Shown piece by piece: positions 1-8,136 of a stretch of 64,000 nt of DNA. Position numbers and translations under genes: made by a program. This DNA comes from Bacteroidota bacterium (GTDB lineage Bacteria > Bacteroidota > Ignavibacteria > Ignavibacteriales > Ignavibacteriaceae): contig JAIUOE010000001.1 of the NCBI GenBank assembly GCA_020161395.1, positions 310,001 to 374,000 on the forward strand. The letters are read 5' to 3'. Below the pieces are notes generated by a model, which was not told where the DNA came from, did not search any database, and worked only from the letters and a program-made list of their open reading frames with translations. Positions within the stretch are counted from its first letter, which is position 1; each line of letters opens with the position of its first letter.

Positions 1-693
1 AAAGTAGGCTTAGCTGTTTGGGATGATAAATTTAATAAAGAAATGCAGTTTGTGAGCAACATAATAAGTATTGTTCGAAATTCAGGTATAACAGAATTTC
101 AACGCGTTTTACTTAAAGTCAATTTGCTCCCTAAAGATTTTGGAATTCCTAAACCTTACAAAAAAGAAGAAATCCTTGAGATTTTAGAGAAGTTTCCCCA
201 TATTATTCGCGTTGAAAATAATGAAATTAGAATTCACGATATAAATAAACACATGAACATCATAAGTTTTGAAAAGACTCCAATTAAGAAGTTCAAAAAG
301 CATTTCGATGTCCCAGGTTTAATCATTGTGTCCTTCACTGGTCAAACCTTTCCAATTGCTGAAGCTAATGATTATATTAATTTGAGACCGGCCATATATT
401 TTCATGTTGTTAATAATCTTAATAGAGAATATGATGACATACTTTACAAAAAAGAGTCCCAATTTAACAAAATATTTAGGTCGATTTTAAACAACGATGA
501 TATTCGAGACTGGATGGAAGTTAATCTATCAATCTCTTTTGTCCTAGAAGATTACGATTACCTGAAACAAAACTTCGACAAACTGATGCAGGAATACTCA
601 CCAGTGCTAAACCTCGAAAAAAACCCGGGGAATCTGTTTCGCACAATTATTGAAGAAAAAATAAGGGAACACGAGAGTGGAAAAGAATCTTGA
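1..693 (+). CDS. Unknown protein, 5' end outside the window
   Basis: The reading frame is open from base 1, so the first in-frame ATG at 43 is probably internal and the true start lies upstream of the window. The visible 230 residues show no motif that I recognise: mixed charged helical segments, a stretch of hydrophobic strands around the middle (VPGLIIVSF), and a lysine/glutamate-rich C-terminus. Its stop overlaps the start of the kinase-like gene by 17 bases, so the two are almost certainly co-translated. By position it may be the sensor or adaptor of the kinase/receiver cassette that follows, but that is inference. Codon use is AT-rich, like the next two genes. Confidence 0.6.
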   Translation, partial: KVGLAVWDDKFNKEMQFVSNIISIVRNSGITEFQRVLLKVNLLPKDFGIPKPYKKEEILEILEKFPHIIRVENNEIRIHDINKHMNIISFEKTPIKKFKKHFDVPGLIIVSFTGQTFPIAEANDYINLRPAIYFHVVNNLNREYDDILYKKESQFNKIFRSILNNDDIRDWMEVNLSISFVLEDYDYLKQNFDKLMQEYSPVLNLEKNPGNLFRTIIEEKIREHESGKES

Positions 694-1579
694 AGACAAA
701 ATAAAAGAGCTTGAACGGGAAATCTTACTCCTTAAAATTGAACTTCAAAATACCCGTTTAAGGGAAATAGAAAAAGAAAAAAATCTAAACAGTTATGTCA
801 GGGACCTTGACAAGGCAAAAGAATTAAACCTGAATTCCGTTTTCAGAGAACAGGAACTAAAAAACCTGGCCACCTCCTGGGAACGCATAGTTGATGAACT
901 CGCCCACTCAATAAACACGGATGTATTCGTAGCTGTATCTGCAATGTCAAAATTTCTCGACAACCCAAAAATAAAAAAAGCGAATTATCACACCCGCCAG
1001 ATTCGTGACCTTACAAATCTCCTGCTTCTTTACCTCAAACGGAATGAAATTGATTACAGTAATGAATTTGCTGATATCGATATAAAAGAGGTAATCCAAA
1101 AACAGGTAGATTTAATTAAAGATGGCATTAGTACACTGCGAATTTCTTCAGACGAGCATGAAGAATCTCTCCTAAAAATGGAAATCCCTGTAACAGTCTC
1201 CGGAGAAACCAAAATTGCCGTTATGGAAGAGTTCGCCGATGCAATTCCGTTGTTGATCAAAGACCTTGTTCGAAATGCGATGAAGCATACAACAGAGGAA
1301 AATCCAAAAGTTGAAGTTAAAATAGAAGAATTTGAATCGTTTGTTGAGTTGACAATATTTAACAATGGAGCAATTTCTGAAAAACTTGCTGACTGGTTCA
1401 ATAAAAGTTCACTTGAAGACCCCGAAAACATGTCAAAATCATCAAAGGTAGGGTTGCGTGTGGTTAAAAAGTGGGTCGATCTGTTAAAGATAGATACCCG
1501 GTACCTTCGTGACGAGAAAAATGACACAACAACAGTCAGGCTTCAATTTCCAAAGAGGATAAGTTATGAAAAAAATTAG
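677..1579 (+). CDS. Cytoplasmic histidine-kinase-like ATPase (coiled coil, DHp-like helix, HATPase_c)
   Basis: The protein has 300 residues and a GTG start. Residues 1-65 are strongly charged and heptad-like, probably a coiled coil. A dimerisation/phosphoacceptor-like helix follows with His78 in 'DELAHSINTDV'. The C-terminal third is a GHKL ATPase fold: the N-box has Asn200 within 'LIKDLVRNAMKHT', an 'NNG' turn at 228-230 stands where DxG is usual, and the glycine box is reduced ('SKVGLRVVKKWV'). There is no membrane segment and no PAS or GAF domain, so input must come from a partner. It overlaps the upstream gene by 17 bases and the downstream receiver gene by 14, which suggests a dedicated signalling unit. 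Phosphotransfer is inferred; the protein could instead be an ATPase without kinase activity. Confidence 0.8.
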   Translation: MEKNLEDKIKELEREILLLKIELQNTRLREIEKEKNLNSYVRDLDKAKELNLNSVFREQELKNLATSWERIVDELAHSINTDVFVAVSAMSKFLDNPKIKKANYHTRQIRDLTNLLLLYLKRNEIDYSNEFADIDIKEVIQKQVDLIKDGISTLRISSDEHEESLLKMEIPVTVSGETKIAVMEEFADAIPLLIKDLVRNAMKHTTEENPKVEVKIEEFESFVELTIFNNGAISEKLADWFNKSSLEDPENMSKSSKVGLRVVKKWVDLLKIDTRYLRDEKNDTTTVRLQFPKRISYEKN

Positions 1580-2630
1580 AATACTTGTGGCAGAAGACAC
1601 CAAAGAAGCAAGAGACATTCTTATTGATAATTTAAAAGAATATGAACTTGATAAATACGGGAGTAGTGATGTTTTCGAGATCACTAAGGCTGAATCCTTC
1701 GTAAAGGCTTCTCAATTGATCACAGAATCAGGAAAAGCCGAAACCCCTTTTGAGGTTTTCTTCTGCGATATCGACTTTACAGAAGATAACAAAGGTGGGA
1801 AGCGAGATTCGGGATTTGAGCTGATCCGCCTCGCATTTGAAGTTTCAAATATTACAAATATCTATACATACTCCGGACAGTTCAAGGCAGCCGACCTTTG
1901 GGATGATTATGAACCTCTGGTCTCAAAGGGACTTGTAATCAAGACTTTCGACAAGTCACACACCGAAGGAGGAGAGGTTGAATGGGTAAGGAAGAATTTC
2001 GATGAACTTTTTAACAGACTCACAGCAGAAAAAATCCTTTGGGACATCTGGCACAATCATGAACTGATTAAGAAGACAATTAAATCCACATTGTTTTCTC
2101 CGGATCCGGTACAAAATCTGCTTTCTCAGAATGAAATCATTTCCAATCTTGATACAATTTTATTCCTTATGAAAAAAATGCCCGATTTTGATGCGGAAAA
2201 GGTATTTTACAAATTGATTATCCAACTCTATCACAGATGTCTGGAATCATTCTGCAAAGGGATTAAATCAGATGACGAGATAGAAAAAAGCGCAGAAGCA
2301 AACAGGAAGATGGTTGCGAAATTGATTAAAAGACAAGGTGAATGGGACCTTGGCAAGGGTATTAACGCACTCAAAACAATAATCGGCTACACATCAGCAC
2401 TTCACTCCAAATACGGGTACAAAGTTAATTTTTACCGAAACAACTCCGTTCATCCGAAGGAAAATTTTGATGCAGGTTTGAGTAATGTTTTGCTTTGCGG
2501 GATAACTCTTGCTCTTTACTGCTCGAACGGTGATAAAAAGGATATCAAGACTTCTGAGATAGAGGAAAGATTAAAAAGTCTAAAAGACCGGGGTAAAACG
2601 GACCTTGAAGAGTTACTGAAACTTTTTTAA
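1566..2630 (+). CDS. Receiver domain fused to a helical HEPN-like domain with an RNxxxH motif
   Basis: The protein has 354 residues and its ATG is preceded by GAGGA. Residues 1-150 read as a CheY-like receiver: acidic pair Glu10/Asp11, phosphoacceptor Asp68 in 'FFCDIDF', a Thr/Ser switch near 101-103, and Lys126 in 'VIKTF'. The loop after Asp68 is long and carries 'DNKGGKRDSG'. Residues 160-330 are all-helical with no DNA-binding helix-turn-helix; they contain 'FYRNNSVHP', that is Arg291-Asn292-x3-His296, the RNxxxH arrangement typical of HEPN ribonucleases, followed by a hydrophobic helix as in that superfamily. I infer a phosphorylation-controlled RNA-cleaving or RNA-binding effector. The receiver call is firm; the HEPN call rests on the motif and helical context only. 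Confidence 0.75.
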   Translation: MKKIRILVAEDTKEARDILIDNLKEYELDKYGSSDVFEITKAESFVKASQLITESGKAETPFEVFFCDIDFTEDNKGGKRDSGFELIRLAFEVSNITNIYTYSGQFKAADLWDDYEPLVSKGLVIKTFDKSHTEGGEVEWVRKNFDELFNRLTAEKILWDIWHNHELIKKTIKSTLFSPDPVQNLLSQNEIISNLDTILFLMKKMPDFDAEKVFYKLIIQLYHRCLESFCKGIKSDDEIEKSAEANRKMVAKLIKRQGEWDLGKGINALKTIIGYTSALHSKYGYKVNFYRNNSVHPKENFDAGLSNVLLCGITLALYCSNGDKKDIKTSEIEERLKSLKDRGKTDLEELLKLF

Positions 2631-2751
2631 TTAATCCTTTGTATAATAAATAATATTTCGCAGCATTTCCAAATTTCTTTTGCTAAAATTTGATTTATTT
2701 TAATCATATTTGGGTATTACTTTAATTTTTTTCAATCCCCATATAATTTTT

Positions 2752-2785
2752 CGGGGAAGCAGCCTTTTTAATTTCCCCGTCTTTT
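2752..2785 (+). terminator. Candidate Rho-independent terminator
   Basis: A perfect 7-bp stem (CGGGGAA at 2752-2758, TTCCCCG at 2773-2779) is followed by TCTTTT. It lies about 120 bases after the receiver-HEPN gene and just ahead of the next gene's ribosome binding site, so it could end the first cassette or act in the leader of the next gene. The surrounding 182 bases are AT-rich and otherwise featureless. Confidence 0.45.
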
Positions 2786-2812
2786 AATAATTTTTAACCA
2801 AAGGAGTGTCCA

Positions 2813-3676
2813 ATGAGGCTCATCGTATTATTTTTAATCGCAACGGTTTCCGTTTTTTCTCAGGATTTTATTCCTAATTCCGACCAATTTCAGACTTATG
2901 TTATTGATAAAATGCGCGATAACAAAGTTAAAAGAGTCGATATTACGACTTATGAAACAGATGCTTATTTCAAACCCCTCTCTGACAAAGCCAAATATGT
3001 TTACAGTTACGACTACGACCGGAATGGTATGCTCGTTTTGGCTGATTACTACAACATTTCGCAAGACATCAGAGTTGAGACCTCTTTCGCTTACACAGAT
3101 GGAGGCACACTCGAAAGTATCGTCTCCATCCAGACCGAATATGGCTCTTCAGGGAATCCGTTTGTTACAACAACAACCTGGTGGGCTACAATTACTAACG
3201 GCAGAATTGAATATATCACCAAATATGTTTCGAGCGGTTCAGACAACAATGCTAATTCAACAGTTCCCAATAAATACATCTTTACATATGATGCAAACGG
3301 AACACTCCTCACCATTCTCGATTCGGTGACTGATAAACAGTCAGGGGTCCCCAACACACTTTACGAAATGAATGTTCGCGGTGATGTACTTACCAAATCT
3401 TCTGATAACCAGGTGACCAATTATTTCTATGACAATAAAGGCAACCTGTTTCAGGAAATCATGGATATAAATGGTTCCAGATATGTAACCTCATATGACT
3501 ATGACATGGATGGAAATCTTTTATCCATTGGTGTCGATGGCAGTACTGATTCGTTCTACTGGTCAGCTCAGAACGATGCCATAGGCCTTACTGTAAATGC
3601 ATATTCGACATTTACCTCAAAGACAGACAAAAGCAAGATATACGAGTGGAATACATACACCTACACTTTCTATTGA
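2813..3676 (+). CDS. Secreted protein with YD/RHS-like strand repeats
   Basis: The protein has 287 residues and an AAGGAG ribosome binding site just upstream. It begins with a Sec signal peptide (MRLIVLFLIATVSVFSQ) and the mature protein starts 'DFIPNSDQF'. The body carries irregular repeats of the form Y-D-x-x-G-x-L ('FTYDANGTLL', 'YDNKGNLFQ', 'YDMDGNLLS'), as found in YD/RHS-type beta-strand repeats of surface proteins. It ends without a sorting domain. Its stop overlaps the start of the next gene, which encodes a paralogue with the same 'QDFIP' motif after the signal peptide. A periplasmic or outer-membrane-associated role is inferred; the function is unknown. Confidence 0.75.
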   Translation: MRLIVLFLIATVSVFSQDFIPNSDQFQTYVIDKMRDNKVKRVDITTYETDAYFKPLSDKAKYVYSYDYDRNGMLVLADYYNISQDIRVETSFAYTDGGTLESIVSIQTEYGSSGNPFVTTTTWWATITNGRIEYITKYVSSGSDNNANSTVPNKYIFTYDANGTLLTILDSVTDKQSGVPNTLYEMNVRGDVLTKSSDNQVTNYFYDNKGNLFQEIMDINGSRYVTSYDYDMDGNLLSIGVDGSTDSFYWSAQNDAIGLTVNAYSTFTSKTDKSKIYEWNTYTYTFY

Positions 3677-4515
3677 AAAAAATCCTCCGGGCTTTAGTTT
3701 TCGCAGCATTTTTTATTCCCTCTCTCACGGGTCAGGATTTCATTCCTTATGATATGAAATACTCACAGAAGGAGTGGGATTATTATGCTTCAAATAAAAT
3801 AGTTACAGAAAAGATTACCCGATATTCAACAGGGAAAAATTTTATTCCCGACGGCAAACCGGTGGACAGGAAGATTTTCACCTGTTCACCGGATGGCAGG
3901 CTGGTATCTGCTGTTACCATCGATTCCACAGGCGAGAGAGTGGATTCTTTTTTCTACTATGCAAAAGGGAATTTCAGAAGAATCACCACACACAAAAAAG
4001 GCACCAAAGGATTTGTCCCAACCCGGACCCTTCAGTTTATCAATCAGTCAGGCAAATCGCCGTCAGAAGTGCTGGTATTCACTCATCCCTCTGCGGATGG
4101 TCTTCCAACAGCTACTTACCTTTATGATTACAGTGAAGATAAAAGGAAGGTGAAAATCCTGACTCTCAATCTGGCAGACAGTTCTGTAACTGATACGGCA
4201 TACATTGAGTTTGATAATTCGGGAAGAAAAACAAAGAAGTGGAATCGACAGGAAAGTACAGAATTCAGATATGACGCTGCCGGCAACCTGATTGAGAAAA
4301 AGGTTTTTACAAAAGCGGGAACCTCAATCACAAAATATACGCTCAACAACTCCGGAAGACCCGTGAAGACTACAGAATCATCTCCGGGACAAACCTCCAC
4401 ATCCGAACTCCTCTACAACATGAACGGAATCCTGATCCTGACAAAAACCAGAATTGATTCAGGGAAAAACCAACCCGAAAAATTTGAAGTCGAAATCAGG
4501 GAGATTAGCTATTAA
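3673..4515 (+). CDS. Secreted paralogue of the preceding YD-repeat-like protein
   Basis: I place the start at TTG 3673, inside TTGA, so that it overlaps the previous stop by the usual coupled arrangement. This gives a clean signal peptide (MKKILRALVFAAFFIPSLTG) followed by 'QDFIPYDMKYSQ', matching the mature start of the preceding protein. A GTG at 3646 would add nine residues ahead of the positive n-region and is less likely. The body has YD-like units ('FRYDAAGNLIEKK', 'YNMNGILILTK'). The two genes look like a tandem duplication acting at the cell surface; I recognise no named family. Confidence 0.7.
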   Translation: MKKILRALVFAAFFIPSLTGQDFIPYDMKYSQKEWDYYASNKIVTEKITRYSTGKNFIPDGKPVDRKIFTCSPDGRLVSAVTIDSTGERVDSFFYYAKGNFRRITTHKKGTKGFVPTRTLQFINQSGKSPSEVLVFTHPSADGLPTATYLYDYSEDKRKVKILTLNLADSSVTDTAYIEFDNSGRKTKKWNRQESTEFRYDAAGNLIEKKVFTKAGTSITKYTLNNSGRPVKTTESSPGQTSTSELLYNMNGILILTKTRIDSGKNQPEKFEVEIREISY

Positions 4516-4595
4516 CTATGAGGTATTAACTATGAGGTATTAGCTATGAGGTATTAGCTATGAGGTATTAGCTATGAGGTATTAGCTATGAGCTT
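4512..4595. repeat. 14-bp tandem repeat (six units) with a flanking inverted copy
   Basis: Six head-to-tail units of TTARCTATGAGGTA run from 4512 (units start at 4512, 4526, 4540, 4554, 4568 and 4582); the first two have A and the rest G at the fourth position, and the last unit ends in CTT. Immediately after, 'AGCTCATAGATCATAG' is the inverted form, so the last unit can pair with it as a hairpin. The array fills the gap between convergent genes. The 'AGCTCATAGATCATAG' string recurs at about 36791-36806. Confidence 0.85.
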
Positions 4596-4629
4596 TCAGC
4601 TCATAGATCATAGCTACTACTTCATAGCT

Positions 4630-6183
4630 CTATTCGTTCCACAATTCTCTGTCCAATGTTCTGTATTGAATCGCTTCCGAAACATGCGATGCGGTAATAT
4701 GTGGTTCCGCTTCGAGGTCTGCGATGGTACGACTCACTTTCAGGATTCTGTCATAAGCCCGCGCCGATAGCCCAAGACGCGTCATTGCGGTTTTCAGCAG
4801 ACCGGCTCCTGCTTCGTCAAGGTGGCAGAAATGCCTCACTTCCCGGCTTCCCATATCGGCATTATTGAAAATGTGTTTGTAATCCTTGAATCTCTCCTGC
4901 TGAATGGCTCTTGCCCCAATAACCCTGTCCCTTATCGCATCGGAACTTTCTCCCTTGTGTACTGAAGTCAGGTCTTTGTATTTTACAGCAGGTACCTCAA
5001 TGTGGATGTCGATTCTGTCGAGAAGGGGTCCCGAAATTTTGCTCATGTACTTTTGAATCTGGTTTCCGTTGCAATGGCAGTCACGGGAAGGGTCGGTATA
5101 ATATCCACATGGACAGGGGTTCATGGCTGCAGCAAGCATAAAGTTCGCAGGAAACGAAAGGGTCATCTTTGATCTGCTAACGGTAACGACGGAGTCTTCA
5201 AGCGGTTGTCGCAGCACTTCGATTACATTTTTACGAAACTCGGGAAATTCATCGAGAAACAAAACGCCAAAGTGAGAAAAAGAGACTTCGCCCGGTCTGG
5301 GCACAGATCCGCCTCCGACCATCGCAGCATCTGACACAGTATGATGCGGATTACGGAAGGGTCTTTCGGTAATCAGAGCGGTTCCTTTTGGGAGTATCCC
5401 GGCGATGGAGTAAATTTTGGTGGTCTCAAGCGCTTCATCGAATGACAGAGGGGGAAGAATTGAGGGAAGCCGCTTGGCAAGCATCGTTTTCCCGCTTCCG
5501 GGAGGTCCGATCATCAGGATATTGTGTCCTCCTGCAGCTGCTACTTCGAGTGCCCGCTTTACATTTTCCTGTCCTTTTACATCCGCAAAATCAAGATTGT
5601 ATTTGTTGAGAAATCCAAAAAGTTCGGAAGTGTCGGTCACAACGGGTGTCTGCGAAAGAGAACCTGTCAGAAACCTGAAGATGTCGATAAAATTCCTGAA
5701 GCCGTAAACCTCCACCCCCTCCACAATTGAGGCTTCCTTAGCAGAGTCTTCCGGCAGGATGATTCGTGTAATTCCCTTTTGGCGGGCACAAACCGCAAGA
5801 GGTAATGCCCCCTTGACTGCTCTAAGGGTGCCGTCAAGCGACAATTCTCCGAGGAAAATGGTGTTTTGAAGCTGTTGTTCAGGTACCAGTCCATCAGCGG
5901 CGAGAATACCGATGCCTATGGGCAGATCGAATGAACTCCCTTCTTTTTTGATATCGGCGGGAGCCATGTTTATGGTTATTTTTTTGCCGGGGAATTTAAT
6001 TCCGCTGTTTTTGATCGCAGCGGTTACCCTCTCTCTGCTCTCCTTCACGGCATTGTCGGGCAAGCCAACAATAGTGAATGCCAGCATCGCCTTTTCAAGA
6101 TGTGTCTCAATTTCAACAATAAAAGCATCGATGCCGAATGTGGCTCCCGATAATACTTTCGAAAAATTTATCCTGTCTTTCAT
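4630..6183 (-). CDS. comM: YifB/ComM family Mg-chelatase-like AAA+ ATPase
   Basis: About 517 residues from the ATG at 6183; an in-frame TTG 33 bases upstream is a poor alternative. The N-terminal domain has the family's 'TIVGLPDNAVKESRERV' and 'GELSLDG' signatures. Walker A is GPPGSGKT at about 226-233, Walker B lies in 'VLFLDEFPEF', and a cysteine cluster (NPCPCGYYTDPSRDCHC) follows, then the Mg-chelatase C-terminal helical domain. ComM is a hexameric helicase that drives branch migration when foreign DNA is integrated during natural transformation. The length is normal for the family and the gene appears intact. It stands alone, convergent with the secreted pair and divergent from the hydrolase. 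Confidence 0.93.
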   Translation of the reverse strand: MKDRINFSKVLSGATFGIDAFIVEIETHLEKAMLAFTIVGLPDNAVKESRERVTAAIKNSGIKFPGKKITINMAPADIKKEGSSFDLPIGIGILAADGLVPEQQLQNTIFLGELSLDGTLRAVKGALPLAVCARQKGITRIILPEDSAKEASIVEGVEVYGFRNFIDIFRFLTGSLSQTPVVTDTSELFGFLNKYNLDFADVKGQENVKRALEVAAAGGHNILMIGPPGSGKTMLAKRLPSILPPLSFDEALETTKIYSIAGILPKGTALITERPFRNPHHTVSDAAMVGGGSVPRPGEVSFSHFGVLFLDEFPEFRKNVIEVLRQPLEDSVVTVSRSKMTLSFPANFMLAAAMNPCPCGYYTDPSRDCHCNGNQIQKYMSKISGPLLDRIDIHIEVPAVKYKDLTSVHKGESSDAIRDRVIGARAIQQERFKDYKHIFNNADMGSREVRHFCHLDEAGAGLLKTAMTRLGLSARAYDRILKVSRTIADLEAEPHITASHVSEAIQYRTLDRELWNE

Positions 6184-6321
6184 CAGTAATTTATTCCGGA
6201 ATTGTCGTCTGAACAAAAATATTCAGCCTGAGTGAACAAACAATATCTATTTTAATGTTATCTAAAATAAGTAACTATCGTTAATTTTGAAGCGACATTT
6301 CAAAAAAAAGTGAGAAATTTT

Positions 6322-7113
6322 ATGTACCGGTTATCAGCTTCGGGAATCGCATATACCAAAACAGGCAACGGCAGGCAGACTGTCGTTTTCATTCATGGAT
6401 TCATTTTCGATTCCTCTCTTTGGGACAGGCAGGTCGCGGAGTTCCAAAATGGTTATACAATCATTAACCTTGACCTCAGGGGCTTCGGTCGTTCCACCGA
6501 CTGTGACGGAATGATAACCCTCGAAAACTATGTTGATGACCTCCTCGATCTGATAAAGGAACTCGGGATCAAAAAACCCGTACTCGCAGGTCTCTCTATG
6601 GGAGGGTACATCGCTCTCAGAGCAGCCGAAAGAGATCCCGGAAATGTAGCAGGACTGATTCTCTTTGATACCCGTGCCACTGCCGACAGCGATGAAGCAA
6701 AGCTAAAAAGAGCCGCCGGAATCCGGATTCTAAAGCAGGGCGGCATCAGAGTCTATGCGACAGCCCTTATGGAATCGATCTTTTCGAAATCCTTTAAGGA
6801 AAACGAGCCGGACGAATACAAAGGATTTATCGACAGGGGGGCTGCAGTAAAACCTGAAGGAGCCATTGGTGCCCTTCTTGCGATGATGGGAAGAACCAAC
6901 ACAACTTCATTCCTTGAATCCACAGACTTGCCTGTACTGGCAGTGTGTGGTGAATCAGACACACTTACTCCTCCCGCAGAGATGGAAGGGATGATGAAAA
7001 ATGTGAAAAATGGTGAATTTCACATCGTTAAAAATGCCGGACACGGTACTCCTTTTGAAAATCCGGCAGCGTCAAATGAGCTTATCAGAGCTTTTATGAA
7101 GAGGTTTGATTGA
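6322..7113 (+). CDS. Alpha/beta hydrolase
   Basis: A single-domain cytosolic alpha/beta hydrolase of about 263 residues. The oxyanion region is 'VVFIHGFIFD', the nucleophile elbow is 'GLSMGG', the acid is Asp in 'CGESDTLTPP', and the histidine is in 'NAGHGTPFENP', so the triad is complete. I prefer ATG 6322 (MYRLSASGIAY) to the GTG at 6310, since the conserved fold starts directly after it. Closest in style to 3-oxoadipate enol-lactonase-like hydrolases, but the substrate cannot be read from sequence. The next gene overlaps its stop as TTGA. Confidence 0.85.
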   Translation: MYRLSASGIAYTKTGNGRQTVVFIHGFIFDSSLWDRQVAEFQNGYTIINLDLRGFGRSTDCDGMITLENYVDDLLDLIKELGIKKPVLAGLSMGGYIALRAAERDPGNVAGLILFDTRATADSDEAKLKRAAGIRILKQGGIRVYATALMESIFSKSFKENEPDEYKGFIDRGAAVKPEGAIGALLAMMGRTNTTSFLESTDLPVLAVCGESDTLTPPAEMEGMMKNVKNGEFHIVKNAGHGTPFENPAASNELIRAFMKRFD

Positions 7114-7340
7114 GCATAAATAACGGCTCTGAAATTCCCGTACCTCACCCTTCAAGACTCGATCCCGAAAGATACGATTATCAAAGGATACTGGAGATAC
7201 ATGAAGAGGCGTGCAGAAAGGGAGAACCTGTTTATCGTGATCCTGCAACAGGTTACTCGGTGTTCACTGCTTTTTATCATTTAAAGAGGGGCACCTGCTG
7301 CAACAGTGGATGCCGGCATTGCCCCTACTTTAAAGGATGA
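7110..7340 (+). CDS. DUF5522 small cysteine-rich protein
   Basis: 76 residues, starting at TTG 7110 within TTGA, overlapping the upstream hydrolase stop. The C-terminus is cysteine-rich: 'GTCCNSGCRHCPYFKG', which matches the conserved end of DUF5522 and suggests metal or iron-sulfur binding. The preceding 'YDYQRILEIHEEACRKGE' and 'YRDPATGYSVFTAFYHLKRG' are also typical of the family. Its role is unknown. It is probably translationally coupled to the hydrolase. Confidence 0.85.
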   Translation: MSINNGSEIPVPHPSRLDPERYDYQRILEIHEEACRKGEPVYRDPATGYSVFTAFYHLKRGTCCNSGCRHCPYFKG

Positions 7341-7404
7341 CACGATGGTTGTCCCGGAAATAAAGCAGCTTCCTGAAACCCGGATTACTGGTTTGTCATC
7401 CTTT
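7332..7404. terminator. Long-loop inverted repeat, probable bidirectional terminator
   Basis: AAAGGATGACA at 7332-7342 and its exact complement TGTCATCCTTT at 7394-7404 form an 11-bp stem around a 51-base loop, followed on the plus strand by further T residues. It lies between convergent genes and overlaps the DUF5522 stop codon. Confidence 0.5.
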
Positions 7405-7405
7405 T

Positions 7406-8125
7406 TTAATTTTTATTATAAATGACGGGCATCTGAAACTTCCATCTCTCCCACAGTTTTTCGTCGAAAAGCAGACTGACCATAAACGAACTCACATTTA
7501 TCCGGCTGGTCTTCCCGGCTCTGAAAACAGGGCTCTGAACTGGTGACCTGTGGATTTCGAACCCGCTCTCATTCTCATCATCCACCAAAGTGTCGGGTCT
7601 GACCACTGTCCACTCAAATTTGGGATTCTCTGACCCGATTTCATTAACCAGAAATGACGCAGCTTCCACATTGTCTCTTTGGGGAGGGAGGAACCTGTAA
7701 AGCAGGGAAAGCACAACCCTGTCAGGCATGCCATATTTTTCACCAATACCACTGTTTCTGTTTGCGGTGGTGTTCATCAGAATCAGCTTTGTCTTCTCCT
7801 GTCCATTAGTCATTATGGCTTCACTGATCTTTTTCAGGGTGTCTGTCACAAGCATTTTAGGTTCTCCGAACACCCCTTTCAGAGTGATATTGTGCCCCAG
7901 ACAGGAAATGACGGCATCACAGCCGGTGAAGAGGGAAATGTACCCGTCAGTTTCAAGCCCGGTTATATTGCCTGTTATACATTCGAGAAAACTGCTGTTG
8001 CGATAATTGTCAGGAATTTTTGAAGGGTCTCTTACCATTATTTTTGTTTCAATTCTTTTGTCCAGCAGTCGCTTTAAGACAAGTCTGCCTGTCGCTCCGG
8101 ATGCACCTAAAACCAGAACTTTCAT
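7406..8125 (-). CDS. NAD(P)-binding Rossmann protein (atypical SDR)
   Basis: 239 residues. The N-terminus has the dinucleotide-binding signature 'VLVLGASGATGRLV' and then 'VRDPSKIP', typical of the NmrA/HSCARG-like and biliverdin-reductase-like atypical short-chain dehydrogenases. 'CDAVISCLGHN' marks the fourth strand. The classical YxxxK catalytic pair is not evident, as is usual for this group, so it may be a redox sensor or an NAD(P)H-dependent reductase of unknown substrate. It stands just downstream of the T9SS cargo gene (11-base gap) and may share its transcript. Confidence 0.85.
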   Translation of the reverse strand: MKVLVLGASGATGRLVLKRLLDKRIETKIMVRDPSKIPDNYRNSSFLECITGNITGLETDGYISLFTGCDAVISCLGHNITLKGVFGEPKMLVTDTLKKISEAIMTNGQEKTKLILMNTTANRNSGIGEKYGMPDRVVLSLLYRFLPPQRDNVEAASFLVNEIGSENPKFEWTVVRPDTLVDDENESGFEIHRSPVQSPVFRAGKTSRINVSSFMVSLLFDEKLWERWKFQMPVIYNKN

Positions 8126-8136
8126 TTTTTACCTCA

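Noticed and set aside
1054-1527. Minus-strand open frame of 157 codons inside the kinase gene
   Set aside because: Antisense shadow of a well-supported coding sequence; low-complexity serine-rich translation.
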